From Parcubacteria group bacterium Gr01-1014_72 (GTDB lineage Bacteria; Patescibacteriota; Minisyncoccia; Phycocordibacterales; VMFH01), in assembly GCA_007375925.1 (NCBI GenBank), contig VMFH01000002.1, positions 1-25,770 of the forward strand: DNA of 25,770 bases, read 5' to 3'. The notes under the pieces are model-generated. The model did not search any database. It was not told the DNA's origin and saw only the letters and a list, made by a program, of their open reading frames with translations. A program made the translations under genes and the position numbers. Shown piece after piece: positions 6,661 through 14,362 of this stretch (within the stretch, counting starts at the first letter, position 1; every line of letters starts with the position of its first letter).

Positions 6661-8349
6661 TCATATTGTCTGATTCTCCGCCGGATCGGGGCCGACAATC
6701 TTCGCCTTCCAGATGCGGTGGTGCAGAGTCTCCCACACCTCGCGCACCTCCCTGTTCCCGAGAAGCACAAGCACGACAACTCCGAGCACAATACCCAAGA
6801 GCCCCGAGAGCAGCCCCTGAAAAAAAATGCCGGGGAGCGTATCAAGCGCGAACACGTCATCAAACACATTCAGAAAAATGTAGCTCGCGAAGCCCATAAT
6901 CACGGCGGCAGCGAAGGATTGATAGAGCGAGCGGTAGACGGAACGCGGGAAGGAACCGAACGAACGCTCAAAAAGGCGCCAGAGCACTCCTGCATTCAGA
7001 ATCGTGCCGAACGAGTATGCGAGCGGGAGCATGAGTACCGCCGTTCCCTCAAGGTGCGCCACCTTGAGGAGCGACTCAACAAAAAACGCGACGGGAGGGT
7101 AGGCAGAAAAAATCTTGAGGAAGAGTGCCGCAGAGAGAAGTGTCACGACGCTCGCGCCGACGTTCACAAGAAGCGGCACCTTCGTATTTCCGAATGCGTA
7201 AAAAGCTCTCACGAACAGGAGAAGCACACTCTGGGCGACCACGGAAACGGCAAAGAGCGCGAGCGAGGCCGCAGTGAGGCGCGTATCCGTCCAATCAAAG
7301 GCGCCCACACCAAAGACGGTGCGCACAATCTGCGCCCGCAGCACGATGAAGAGCGCGAGGGCGGGACTGGACCAGAAGACGATGTGGCGGATTGAGTCGG
7401 CAACCTTGCCGCCGAATGCGGCGCGGTCGCCCTCCGCGAAGAGGCGGACAAGCGTCGGAAAGGCGGCGAGCGCGTAGCTTGCGCCGATAATAGTGAGCGG
7501 CACCGACTGGAGGTTCCACGAGAGCGTAAAGACGGAGATCGCCCCTGCGCCGACGATTGAACTGAAGCTGATGAGAAGGAGGAGGGTGAGATTGTTGGCG
7601 GAGAGCGCAAGGGTGCGCGGAAGAGATACGAGCGAGACGCTCTTGAGTACCCCGGGCTCAAAGATACGGGTGAAGCGCGGGAGCAAACCGGCTCGCGCGA
7701 CGATTGGCACCTGCACGAGAAGGTGGAAAAGAGCCCCCGCCACCACCCCAAACGCAAGTCCGCGCAGACCGAAGACGGGATAAAGGAAAAGAATGCCGCC
7801 TATAATGCCGGCATTGTAGAGAAGGGGCGCGAGCGCGTACACAAAAAAGCGCCGCCGCGCCTGGGTGATGCTTCCAAAAAGGTTTGAGATGCCAAGGAAA
7901 ATCGGCTGGAGGAGCATGATGCGCGTAAGCTCCACCACCGACTCCGAGAGAGCGCCGTCCGCAAAACCCGGAAAAAATATCCGGACGAGAGCGGGAGCGA
8001 ATGCGTACGCAAGGGCGCCGACCGCAACGATACCGATGGAAAACCCTGAAAAAACAGTGTCAATGAAACGCCGCGTCGCCTCGCGCGAGACAGTGAGACG
8101 TTCAATGAGAAAAGGGATGAGAATGGAGACGGAGACAATCGACGATGCCGTGACAAAAATAAAGTCCGGTATCCGAAAGGCGGCGTAGTACAGGTCAAGC
8201 GTCTCTCCCGCGCCGAAGTACCCTGCGAAGAGGCGGTCGCGGAAAAAGGCGAGCGTCTGCGAGAGGAGCGCAAAAAGCGCAAGGAGGTAGGCGGCCTCGT
8301 GGAGACCGGAGAACTCCTTTTCAAAGAGACGAAGAACCCGCGTGACCAT
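6661..8349 (-). CDS. murJ: Lipid II flippase MurJ (MviN family)
   Basis: 562 residues with about 14 hydrophobic segments, the MOP/MATE-like fold of MurJ. MurJ moves lipid-linked peptidoglycan precursor across the cytoplasmic membrane. Family landmarks are the N-terminal LLSQTLAFFRDRLFAGYFGAG (about residues 28-48; canonical Rxx(L)A..FG) followed by AFRIPDF, the central ALSANNLTLLLLIS, and VPLTIIGASYALAAFPTL around residue 285, then FAFGNTKVPL-like FYAFGNTK in the second half. The arginine-rich N-terminal loop that contacts lipid II is present. It is separated from the upstream ligase-like gene by 5 nt, so the two are probably one transcript for cell-surface polymer export. Confidence 0.9.
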   Translation of the reverse strand: MVTRVLRLFEKEFSGLHEAAYLLALFALLSQTLAFFRDRLFAGYFGAGETLDLYYAAFRIPDFIFVTASSIVSVSILIPFLIERLTVSREATRRFIDTVFSGFSIGIVAVGALAYAFAPALVRIFFPGFADGALSESVVELTRIMLLQPIFLGISNLFGSITQARRRFFVYALAPLLYNAGIIGGILFLYPVFGLRGLAFGVVAGALFHLLVQVPIVARAGLLPRFTRIFEPGVLKSVSLVSLPRTLALSANNLTLLLLISFSSIVGAGAISVFTLSWNLQSVPLTIIGASYALAAFPTLVRLFAEGDRAAFGGKVADSIRHIVFWSSPALALFIVLRAQIVRTVFGVGAFDWTDTRLTAASLALFAVSVVAQSVLLLFVRAFYAFGNTKVPLLVNVGASVVTLLSAALFLKIFSAYPPVAFFVESLLKVAHLEGTAVLMLPLAYSFGTILNAGVLWRLFERSFGSFPRSVYRSLYQSFAAAVIMGFASYIFLNVFDDVFALDTLPGIFFQGLLSGLLGIVLGVVVLVLLGNREVREVWETLHHRIWKAKIVGPDPAENQTI

Positions 8350-8354
8350 GAGCG

Positions 8355-10802
8355 TTACTGCCGCGCGTCTTCCTCCTGAAGCGGCAGTTCACTGCGGCGC
8401 TCCGGACGGTCATCGGAGGGTGCGCGAACATTTGAGAACGGCGATCGTCCCGCTTCCAGATTCGCAAGAATGTTCTTCACTTCCGTACTGTTCGGATTGG
8501 TCACGGAGAGATCGCGAAACTGCGCGATGGCCTCCTCGCTGCGGCCAATGCGGGAGTACGAAAGACCGAGGAAGTACTTCGCGTTCGCGTATGATGAATT
8601 GAGCAAAACCGCCTTCTCAAAGGCCTCGACAGCCGCGCGATTCTCACGGTTGTTGTACCGGAGGAGGCCAAGCTGAAAGAACACGACGGGGTCTTGCGGC
8701 GCGAGGGTCGCGGCGGCCTCAACGGAGCGGATTGCCTGCTGTACGTTGCCATCATCAACCTCAATCTGAGAGAGGAGGAAAATTGCCTCGGTGTAGTTGC
8801 GCTTCTTCTCAAGGGCTTTCGCAATGTACTCACGGGCTCGCGCGGTATCTTTCTTCGCAACCTCAAGACGCGCAATGGTCAGGTGGACAAAGGGCGAGTG
8901 GGGATTGCGCGCGACTGCCTCGTCGTAGGAAAGCCGTGCCGCCTCATACGCTCCCTGAATACCGAGCGGCACAACTGACTCATACACACGCCCCCGCATG
9001 AGCCAGTTTTCATAGTTGTCGGAATTCACGACGAGCGCCAACCTGGAATTTTCAATCGCTTCGCCGAGGAGACTCTGGAATTTCGTCTGGAAGGTATCGG
9101 GGATCGGATTTGAAGCGGCGGAGGCGAACAGTTCCCGGAGACGAATGAGGTTAACCTCCGTGAGAAAGCGGTAGAGTGCGTCGGTCTTCGCAAACCGGAG
9201 TCCGCGGCGAACTGCCGCCTCAGCCGCATCCATGTCGCCGCGGAGATTGCTCGCGACAACCGCCCGTTGGAGCTCCACTCCCGCCATGTAGCGCTGGAGG
9301 AGGGTGTAGGCAAAGGAAATGGAAGCTATCATCAAAAGCGAGAGACAGAGTACGGAGATGAAACCCGTACGTGCGCTTCTTGAAAAGAGGGCAGTGCGCC
9401 GCTCCACCGTCCCCGTGGCAACGCCCGCCGCGACGAAGAGACCTGTGAAAAAGAAGGTGAGAGCGATGAGTGTTGCCGTAGGCACATACAGAATGATTGA
9501 TACCCACAGAAACAGGGCGGTGAAAAAGGAGCCCCCGAGAAGGAAACGTGCCGTATCGGGAAGCCCTGCGGAGAGCACCACGCGAAAACCGCTCACCGCA
9601 AACAGCGCTAAGAAGAGCGCGAGGGCGAGTATTCCCACTCCTCCCGTCGTCACAAGAAATGTCGGAATGAAACCGACCGCGTTGTTGAAGTTTGTATTCC
9701 AGAAGATAGTCTCATTGACACCATTCGGTTTGTACCGAAGCCATGAGGTCAAAAAGCGATTCGGACCGACCCCGAAGAGCGGGTCCTCTTTCAGAACTTC
9801 TTTCCCGATTGCGAGCGTCGCACTCCATGACGGACGCGCCTCAATCTGAAAAACGGAGAGTCCCGAAGAAATCCGATCCCCAAGGTACCCCGATGAACCA
9901 TCCGGGGCAAAGGCCGCGTCCATGATGAAGACGAGTGAGATAATGAGCACGGTGAGAGCCCCGAGGGGAATGCGCCGTTTTCGCAATGACGAAACTTGCC
10001 CTGGGCCGGACTCATCCACGCTACTCCTAAACCGGCGGATTGAGACGCTGTAGACGACAAAGGCGAGCGCGATGACGCCCACCACATACCAGATAGTCAC
10101 AAAGTTTACCATCGCAAGAAAGGCGAGAGAAACGACAAGCGCTATGCGCCCAATAACATTGAGGAGCGCAGAGCCGGGCGAAAACTCTATGGTGACGAGC
10201 GCGAACGTAAGAACCGCGCCGAAGAATATGGCGACCTCATTCCACTTGCCGAGAACATTTGAGGTCACATCGTTGAATATACCAAACGAAAGAATATCGG
10301 GACCGCCGATGAGGCGAGTGATGTGGAACAGCGCCATGAGAGATGCTCCCGCAAGGAACGCTGCGAATGCAAAGAGAATGCTGCGCTCCCTTCCAAAGAG
10401 CGAGGCGACAAGAAATGCGAGAAGTATGAGCACGGAGAGCCCGAGCGCCGTCTGCGTCTCAAACCCCTCTCCGATAAGAGAAACGCCGACCGAACCGGAG
10501 GAGAGGGCGGCGATCGTGGTCACAAGGAGAACGAGACCTCCCGCCGGCATGAGGTAGAGACGGGGAAACGAAACGATTCCTTCACGCAGGCGGGCAAACA
10601 GCCAGAGAAGAAATGCGGAGAGCGTTGCAACCGAAAGAAGTATACTCTTCGTGAATTGAAACGGAACGGAGAGAGAGGGTACGAAAAAGATGGGGAGTAA
10701 GAATAGAAGGCCGAGGAGGATAAGAAAAGAAAGCCGGTCCAGGATTGATGCGCTCTTCCCTTCCCCACCCCGTGCTTCCTGCAAACTCTGGTCAGTATCC
10801 AT
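8355..10802 (-). CDS. O-antigen ligase/polymerase-like membrane protein with C-terminal TPR repeats
   Basis: 815 residues from Met at 10802 (MDTDQSLQEARGG); an earlier Met at 10850 would add repeat-derived sequence. Roughly residues 25-500 carry about a dozen hydrophobic segments, with a large loop (PSWSATLAIGKEVLKEDPLFGVGPNRF) whose GxGPN pattern is typical of the Wzy/WaaL O-antigen ligase superfamily. After residue 520 the protein becomes soluble and helical, with at least three TPR units, for example DPVVFFQLGLLRYNNRENRA and ANAKYFLGLSYSRIGRSEEA. It probably transfers or polymerises a glycan on the outer face of the membrane, with the TPR part binding partners; acceptor and donor are unknown. 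It lies just upstream of murJ. Confidence 0.85.
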   Translation of the reverse strand: MDTDQSLQEARGGEGKSASILDRLSFLILLGLLFLLPIFFVPSLSVPFQFTKSILLSVATLSAFLLWLFARLREGIVSFPRLYLMPAGGLVLLVTTIAALSSGSVGVSLIGEGFETQTALGLSVLILLAFLVASLFGRERSILFAFAAFLAGASLMALFHITRLIGGPDILSFGIFNDVTSNVLGKWNEVAIFFGAVLTFALVTIEFSPGSALLNVIGRIALVVSLAFLAMVNFVTIWYVVGVIALAFVVYSVSIRRFRSSVDESGPGQVSSLRKRRIPLGALTVLIISLVFIMDAAFAPDGSSGYLGDRISSGLSVFQIEARPSWSATLAIGKEVLKEDPLFGVGPNRFLTSWLRYKPNGVNETIFWNTNFNNAVGFIPTFLVTTGGVGILALALFLALFAVSGFRVVLSAGLPDTARFLLGGSFFTALFLWVSIILYVPTATLIALTFFFTGLFVAAGVATGTVERRTALFSRSARTGFISVLCLSLLMIASISFAYTLLQRYMAGVELQRAVVASNLRGDMDAAEAAVRRGLRFAKTDALYRFLTEVNLIRLRELFASAASNPIPDTFQTKFQSLLGEAIENSRLALVVNSDNYENWLMRGRVYESVVPLGIQGAYEAARLSYDEAVARNPHSPFVHLTIARLEVAKKDTARAREYIAKALEKKRNYTEAIFLLSQIEVDDGNVQQAIRSVEAAATLAPQDPVVFFQLGLLRYNNRENRAAVEAFEKAVLLNSSYANAKYFLGLSYSRIGRSEEAIAQFRDLSVTNPNSTEVKNILANLEAGRSPFSNVRAPSDDRPERRSELPLQEEDARQ

Positions 10803-10915
10803 GGATATTAGGTAAACATTACACTGGTAAATGAAAAGATTACGATGCAAGTATTACGCAGAGCACAGAGAGACGCAAGGCGACGAGCGTATTGCGTGAG
10901 GAATACTATGTGTTG
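10803..10915. repeat. Intergenic region with ACGCAGAG-type repeat upstream of rnpB
   Basis: The gap between the divergent ligase and rnpB genes. Around 10853-10880 it holds imperfect repeats (TTACGCAGAGCACAGAGAG, then ACGCAAGG). These are the reverse complement of the TCTGCGT repeat that occurs inside the RNase P RNA at about 11565-11603. Confidence 0.55.
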
Positions 10916-10921
10916 TATAAT
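10892..10921 (+). promoter_or_regulatory. rnpB promoter
   Basis: TATAAT at 10916-10921 with a possible -35 TTGCGT at 10892-10897 (18-bp spacer). A transcript start 7 nt after the -10 falls at 10928, exactly where the P1 helix of RNase P RNA begins, which supports the assignment. Confidence 0.6.
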
Positions 10922-11068
10922 AGTGTCGGTTGCGCCGGATGACCGCCCCCCACTTTTGAGTTACCAATCGGAGTGTATATAGCGGAGCATATTTCCCAAA
11001 AAAATGCCCGTTCAGCTTTTGCCGAAGCTTGGAGACTCAAAAGTGGGGGGAGGAAAGTCCGAACACGC

Positions 11069-11176
11069 ATCCCGCCGTACTTTCACTGAATAATCCCTCT
11101 GTGAGTTGATTCGGGGAGCTCTAGGAAAAACTGGGCTTTGTAGTAATCGGATTGTCGGGTGAAAGTACGGCGGGAT
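11069..11176 (+). repeat. Insertion in RNase P RNA closed by an 18-bp perfect stem
   Basis: ATCCCGCCGTACTTTCAC (11069-11086) is perfectly complementary to 11159-11176, with 72 nt between. It sits between conserved region I and the P8 hairpin (GTGGGTAATTCCCAT). It has the form of an rRNA intervening sequence: a long double-stranded base that an RNase III could cut. Confidence 0.75.
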
Positions 11177-11464
11177 AAACAGGTAGTGGGTAATTCCCAT
11201 CTGCCGCAAGGCACGAGGTGCGAACAGAGACGTCTGCCGACGAAAGAAGGCGGACTCCCGCAAAGCGCGGGAGAGCTCCTGCAGCAATGCGGGAGGTGCA
11301 ACGGCCAAACCCTTACCCGCGTGCAAGGCCGTACTCTGGAAGGTTGGGAGGCTGGACACTGGACGCTGGAAAGATTTTTCCAGTTTCTGGTTTCCAGCTT
11401 TCCGGCACTCCGGTTTGTGCCGCTACAGGTTCGCCGCGAGGCGAATCGCAGATAAATGGTCATC

Positions 11465-11622
11465 TGTCAGTGCAAGGCACTGACCGCGGAATGTCGCTGA
11501 CATGACGCAGACGGTCGCAGAAGGCCTAAAGCCTGTCGGCTCGGCTAATTAAGGAGATTCCTTTTTCTGCGTCACTCTGCGTTCGGTCTGCGTAGTTCTG
11601 CGGCCAATGCCCTGCATTGGCA
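11465..11622 (+). repeat. 158-nt insertion between P2 and the ACAGAA motif of RNase P RNA
   Basis: The P2 3' strand ends at 11464 and the universally conserved ACAGAA starts at 11623; normally only about four nucleotides lie between. The insertion has a hairpin GTCAGTGC-AAG-GCACTGAC (11467-11485 region), a stem GACGCAGA/TCTGCGTC, a run of four imperfect TCTGCGTnnn units (about 11565-11603) and a terminal hairpin GCCAATG-CCCTG-CATTGGC. No group I intron core motif was recognised. Confidence 0.75.
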
Positions 11623-11659
11623 ACAGAATTCGGCTTATAGGCGCAACCGCAAACACTAT

Positions 11660-11695
11660 GCATCATCCCGCTCTACGGCGGGATGATGCCGTTTT
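11660..11695 (+). terminator. rnpB terminator
   Basis: Perfect 12-bp hairpin GCATCATCCCGC (11660-11671) / GCGGGATGATGC (11678-11689), 6-nt loop, followed by CGTTTTC. It lies 11 nt after the end of P1. Confidence 0.75.
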
Positions 11696-11747
11696 CATCC
11701 TTCTTTACCATTCCACCCTCACCGAGCAGTATGTGGCGGAATTATAC

Positions 11748-11864
11748 GAAACGCGGAAAGTCCCCGACAAGAACATTGCGCAGTCCCGCCTGCGGCGGGA
11801 CGAGCATAGGAATTCGCCAGCAGGCGAATATCCGTGTTTTTGGAGGGGAGCTTTCCGCGTTTTC
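11748..11864. other. Structured element between convergent rnpB and nrdJ
   Basis: A 12-bp inverted repeat (AAACGCGGAAAG at 11749-11760 with CTTTCCGCGTTT at 11851-11862) continues inward as CCCC/GGGG. It encloses two further perfect hairpins, GTCCCGCC-TGC-GGCGGGAC (11783-11801) and ATTCGCC-AGCA-GGCGAAT (11812-11829). The predicted shape is a three-way junction ending directly after the nrdJ stop codon. It may be a 3'-UTR structure or a repeat-derived element. No coding sequence is supported in the 217-bp gap. Confidence 0.45.
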
Positions 11865-11865
11865 T

Positions 11866-14190
11866 CTAGACAATCTCACACACACCCGCCACACACGCGA
11901 GCTCTCTCTTCACATCCAACTCATCCTGCTTCTCATAGGTGATAATTTTGGAGTAATCAATGTGCTCCAACCGCTTCGCCAATTCCGCGTACCGCTTCTC
12001 GTCAATCGGCTCGTACGGTGCAAGCTGGTACACATGGCTTTCGCGCGGCAGGAATGAGAGACCGCCGAGCATGTCCCAGTTCTCATAGAGCCAGTTTGCG
12101 ACCGCGATCCACTCATCATTCCCGACCGAGACCGTAACGGACGGATTGTGTTCGGTATAGTGCCGTTTGACGTTCTTCCAGTACTCCAGCTGTTCAATCG
12201 CGGTGAGATCGTCGCGAAACACGGAGCCGCCCGGCGCCTGCACGGGGAACTCAAACACGTAGGTCGTGGCCGAATCGGCCGGCTGTCCGACCTCCGGATA
12301 GTACGGCACCCCTTGATCGCGGAGCATCTTGAAGAGGGCGTCGGTTGCAGAAATTCTGATGCGGCGGATGTAGAATGGCGAGTGCCGCGGGTGCATGCCG
12401 GATGAGCAATCCACAAGCTGGGAGAGGGTACCGGAGGGCTTCACGCACGTAATGCAGGTGGATTCATTGATGCCGAGGCGCTTCGCATACATCTTGTTCA
12501 CCCGAATCGCCTCCTTGCGAAGCGCTTCCAACACCTCGCTCTTGCGCACCTCGGGCGAATCCCACTGTCCCGTAATGGAAACGCCAAGCAATCGCTCCTC
12601 CTCGCAATGCTCTTTCCACTCTTTGGAGAGGTACGGAAAGTTGGTGAGCGATGCCTGGTAGGTGCCGAGTATCGTCGCGAGGCGAATCTTTCGCATGAGC
12701 GTCTCCTTTGTGTCCTCCTTTCGCGCCACCACTTCAGATAAATTGCAAAACTGCTTTGACTGTAAAATGATCTCCGCGCACGGATTTGTACCGATACTCC
12801 CGACAATACGCTCGCCCGTCGCGTCAAAGTAGCCGCGCTCCTTGAGCAACTGTACCCGCCGTGTGGGAAGCTGTTTCGCCAAGGACCCGCGGTTGAAGAT
12901 GCCGCGCTCGCCCGAGTGACTCTTGATAAGCGCCATCCACTCTCCCAGGAATTCTTCATTGGTCGGCTTCGCGGTATACACGGCAGAATTGTTCGCGAGA
13001 CTGCGCTGGGGCTCCGTGAGATAAAACTGCCCCTTCTTGGCATCGCGAATCTGCTCATCGTCAAAATCAGAGAGCGAAATCATCGCGCTTCGGCGAACCC
13101 CGCCCGAGACGACGCAGTCGCCGATCATGCAGATAATATCGTGAACATTCAGGTTGGTAAGCCGTTTCCCTTGCCGCGTAAGCATTTTTTGGCGGGCAAA
13201 GGCAAGGAGGCGGCGCAAGGGCTCCGGACCGGACGACTTGCCGCCCATGGTTTTGAGGCGCGCGCCGGCGGGACGAAGCCCTGAAAAATCAAACTCCACA
13301 TCAGCTCCGCTCGCCCACGTTTCCATCCCGTGAATGAGGGCGTCGCACCATCCCTCCTTAGAATCGGGAATGATGTACGTCGGCAATTTCTTTCCCGTCT
13401 GCTGTTTTATCTGCGGGAGCTTCTGCACGTTCTGGCTCTCCACGCTCCACCCCGCGCCCGTGCCGCACATGGAGACATACATGATCTCCGCAATGTCGCG
13501 AAAACTTTCCGGCGCGATGAACGAGCAGTTGTAGGCGCAGACGTTCGTCGCGCGCGCCGCAGAACCGGCAAACTGCAGGAGGCGCATGGAGGGCATCGCG
13601 CTCATCGTGAGAATCCCCTCGCGGATTTCTTCGTACTCCTCCCGCTTCAGTTTCGTACCGAGATTCTCCTTCATAAACGCAACGTAGCGATCCACCGTCT
13701 CAATCCATGTCTCACGGCGACCTTCCTCGTGGATCCAACGCGAGTAGGTCCGGTAATAGACGAACTCGCCGAGCGAACTGCGGAAATAGTTCTTGCTTTC
13801 AGACGCAAAACGTCGCACCCGCTCGGGCACCTGAAGCCCCTTTTCGCGAAGCTTGGAACGCTTTTCGCGGTAGAGGATGTAGGCCTTCGCCGTCTTCACA
13901 TATTCGCTTAAAATAAGCTCTTTTTCAACGGAATCCTGTATTCCCTCTACCGTTGGAACGAAGGTTTTGTGCTTCTTCGCGATGCGCACCAAATCGGCAA
14001 AAACCTTGTTTGCGACGAGCGTCGCTTCTTCCGGCGATCCTTCAGCGGTCTGCGTCATTGCCTTCCCGATTGCATTCACGATGCGCGACAGGTCAAACGA
14101 AACGACGGTCCCGTCCCGCTTCTGAACGTTCTTCACGAACGAAATTTCTTTCTTCCCCTTCTCCGAACCCGCGCGCTTTGTCTTCGCCAT
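11866..14190 (-). CDS. nrdJ: Adenosylcobalamin-dependent ribonucleoside-triphosphate reductase (class II)
   Basis: 774 residues. Reduces ribonucleotides to deoxyribonucleotides with a cobalamin-generated thiyl radical, without oxygen. An ATP-cone-like region is at about residues 18-110 (VQKRDGTVVSFDLSRIVNAI). The 10-stranded barrel follows. NPCAEIILQSKQFC gives Cys-471, Glu-473 and Cys-482, the same spacing as Cys-408, Glu-410 and Cys-419 of the Lactobacillus leichmannii monomeric enzyme. Cys-218 and Cys-222 (NVCAYNCSF) lie where the partner redox cysteine is expected. The tail CVAGVCEIV has the CX4C pair (Cys-766, Cys-771) that re-reduces the active site. No separate small subunit gene is present, as expected for class II. 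No cobalamin riboswitch was recognised upstream. Confidence 0.95.
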   Translation of the reverse strand: MAKTKRAGSEKGKKEISFVKNVQKRDGTVVSFDLSRIVNAIGKAMTQTAEGSPEEATLVANKVFADLVRIAKKHKTFVPTVEGIQDSVEKELILSEYVKTAKAYILYREKRSKLREKGLQVPERVRRFASESKNYFRSSLGEFVYYRTYSRWIHEEGRRETWIETVDRYVAFMKENLGTKLKREEYEEIREGILTMSAMPSMRLLQFAGSAARATNVCAYNCSFIAPESFRDIAEIMYVSMCGTGAGWSVESQNVQKLPQIKQQTGKKLPTYIIPDSKEGWCDALIHGMETWASGADVEFDFSGLRPAGARLKTMGGKSSGPEPLRRLLAFARQKMLTRQGKRLTNLNVHDIICMIGDCVVSGGVRRSAMISLSDFDDEQIRDAKKGQFYLTEPQRSLANNSAVYTAKPTNEEFLGEWMALIKSHSGERGIFNRGSLAKQLPTRRVQLLKERGYFDATGERIVGSIGTNPCAEIILQSKQFCNLSEVVARKEDTKETLMRKIRLATILGTYQASLTNFPYLSKEWKEHCEEERLLGVSITGQWDSPEVRKSEVLEALRKEAIRVNKMYAKRLGINESTCITCVKPSGTLSQLVDCSSGMHPRHSPFYIRRIRISATDALFKMLRDQGVPYYPEVGQPADSATTYVFEFPVQAPGGSVFRDDLTAIEQLEYWKNVKRHYTEHNPSVTVSVGNDEWIAVANWLYENWDMLGGLSFLPRESHVYQLAPYEPIDEKRYAELAKRLEHIDYSKIITYEKQDELDVKRELACVAGVCEIV

Positions 14191-14223
14191 ACGTTGTGGA
14201 AAAATTTAGAGAGTTGATAACCT

Positions 14224-14247
14224 GATGCGGGTATATTGTACCGCATC
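14224..14247 (-). promoter_or_regulatory. Putative nrdJ promoter within an inverted repeat
   Basis: On the minus strand TACAAT (14235-14240) is a good -10 about 45 bp upstream of nrdJ. It lies inside a perfect 7-bp inverted repeat GATGCGG (14224-14230) / CCGCATC (14241-14247). The -35 is weak. The repeat could be an operator; it does not match the NrdR box well. Confidence 0.4.
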
Positions 14248-14285
14248 CGGAGCGTCGGGAAAAAAGTGGATAAGTGTCAGATAAC

Positions 14286-14311
14286 AAAAAAGCGCTCCTG
14301 TAAACGAGCGC
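14286..14311 (-). terminator. Intrinsic terminator after the DUF192 gene
   Basis: On the minus strand GCGCTC-GTTTACAG-GAGCGC is followed by six T residues. It lies about 50 bp beyond the DUF192 stop codon and just upstream of the nrdJ promoter, separating the two units. Confidence 0.75.
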
Positions 14312-14362
14312 GTCGGCGTGAAGCCCTGTGGAGCGGTTTTCCCGCCCCCGTCCAAAAAAATT

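Larger units (their letters stand above)
10928..11648 (+). ncRNA. rnpB: RNase P RNA (type A-like), greatly expanded
   Basis: The catalytic RNA that removes 5' leaders from tRNA precursors. Conserved elements occur in order: P1 (10928-10936 with 11640-11648, 9 bp), P2 (GATGACC 10938-10944 with GGTCATC 11458-11464), P3 (10946-10961 with 11035-11050), conserved region I GAGGAAAGTCCG (11050-11061), region II GGTGCGAACAGAGA (near 11217), region IV-like GGCCAAACCC and GCAAGGCC (near 11300-11330), AGATAAATGGTCATC (11450-11464), and ACAGAATTCGGCTTAT (11623-11638). The length is about 721 nt against the usual 330-400. Extra sequence is in P3 (73-nt apical part), after region I (11069-11176, closed by a perfect 18-bp stem), near 11351-11398 (CTGGA repeats), and between P2 and ACAGAA (11465-11622, normally a few nt). 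Confidence 0.93.

Noticed and set aside
6718..7395. Long plus-strand frame (225 codons) opposite murJ, and similar frames opposite nrdJ, htpX and groEL
   Set aside because: Low-complexity charged or serine-rich translations antisense to well-recognised genes; typical shadows of GC-rich coding DNA.
11012..11505. Several 95-126 codon frames on both strands within RNase P RNA
   Set aside because: They lie across conserved ribozyme blocks and have no start signals; the RNA explains the sequence.
11465..11622. Group I intron or known small self-cleaving ribozyme in the RNase P insert
   Set aside because: No P, Q, R or S core motifs, no hammerhead, twister or pistol consensus, and the insert is too short for a typical group I intron.
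11735..11775. Possible minus-strand promoter (TTGTCG, 18 bp, TATAAT) pointing into rnpB
   Set aside because: It lies in the stem of the structured element and leads to no gene; an antisense RNA is possible but unsupported.
11607..11942. Plus-strand reading frame after rnpB with a protein-like stretch (TLTEQYVAELYETRKVPDKN)
   Set aside because: It runs through the rnpB terminator, two GC hairpins and the 3' end of nrdJ, has no start signal, and most of its length is palindrome translation.
14191..14362. Cobalamin riboswitch upstream of nrdJ
   Set aside because: The conserved B12-box and adjoining motifs are not visible, and the region is taken up by a terminator and a promoter.
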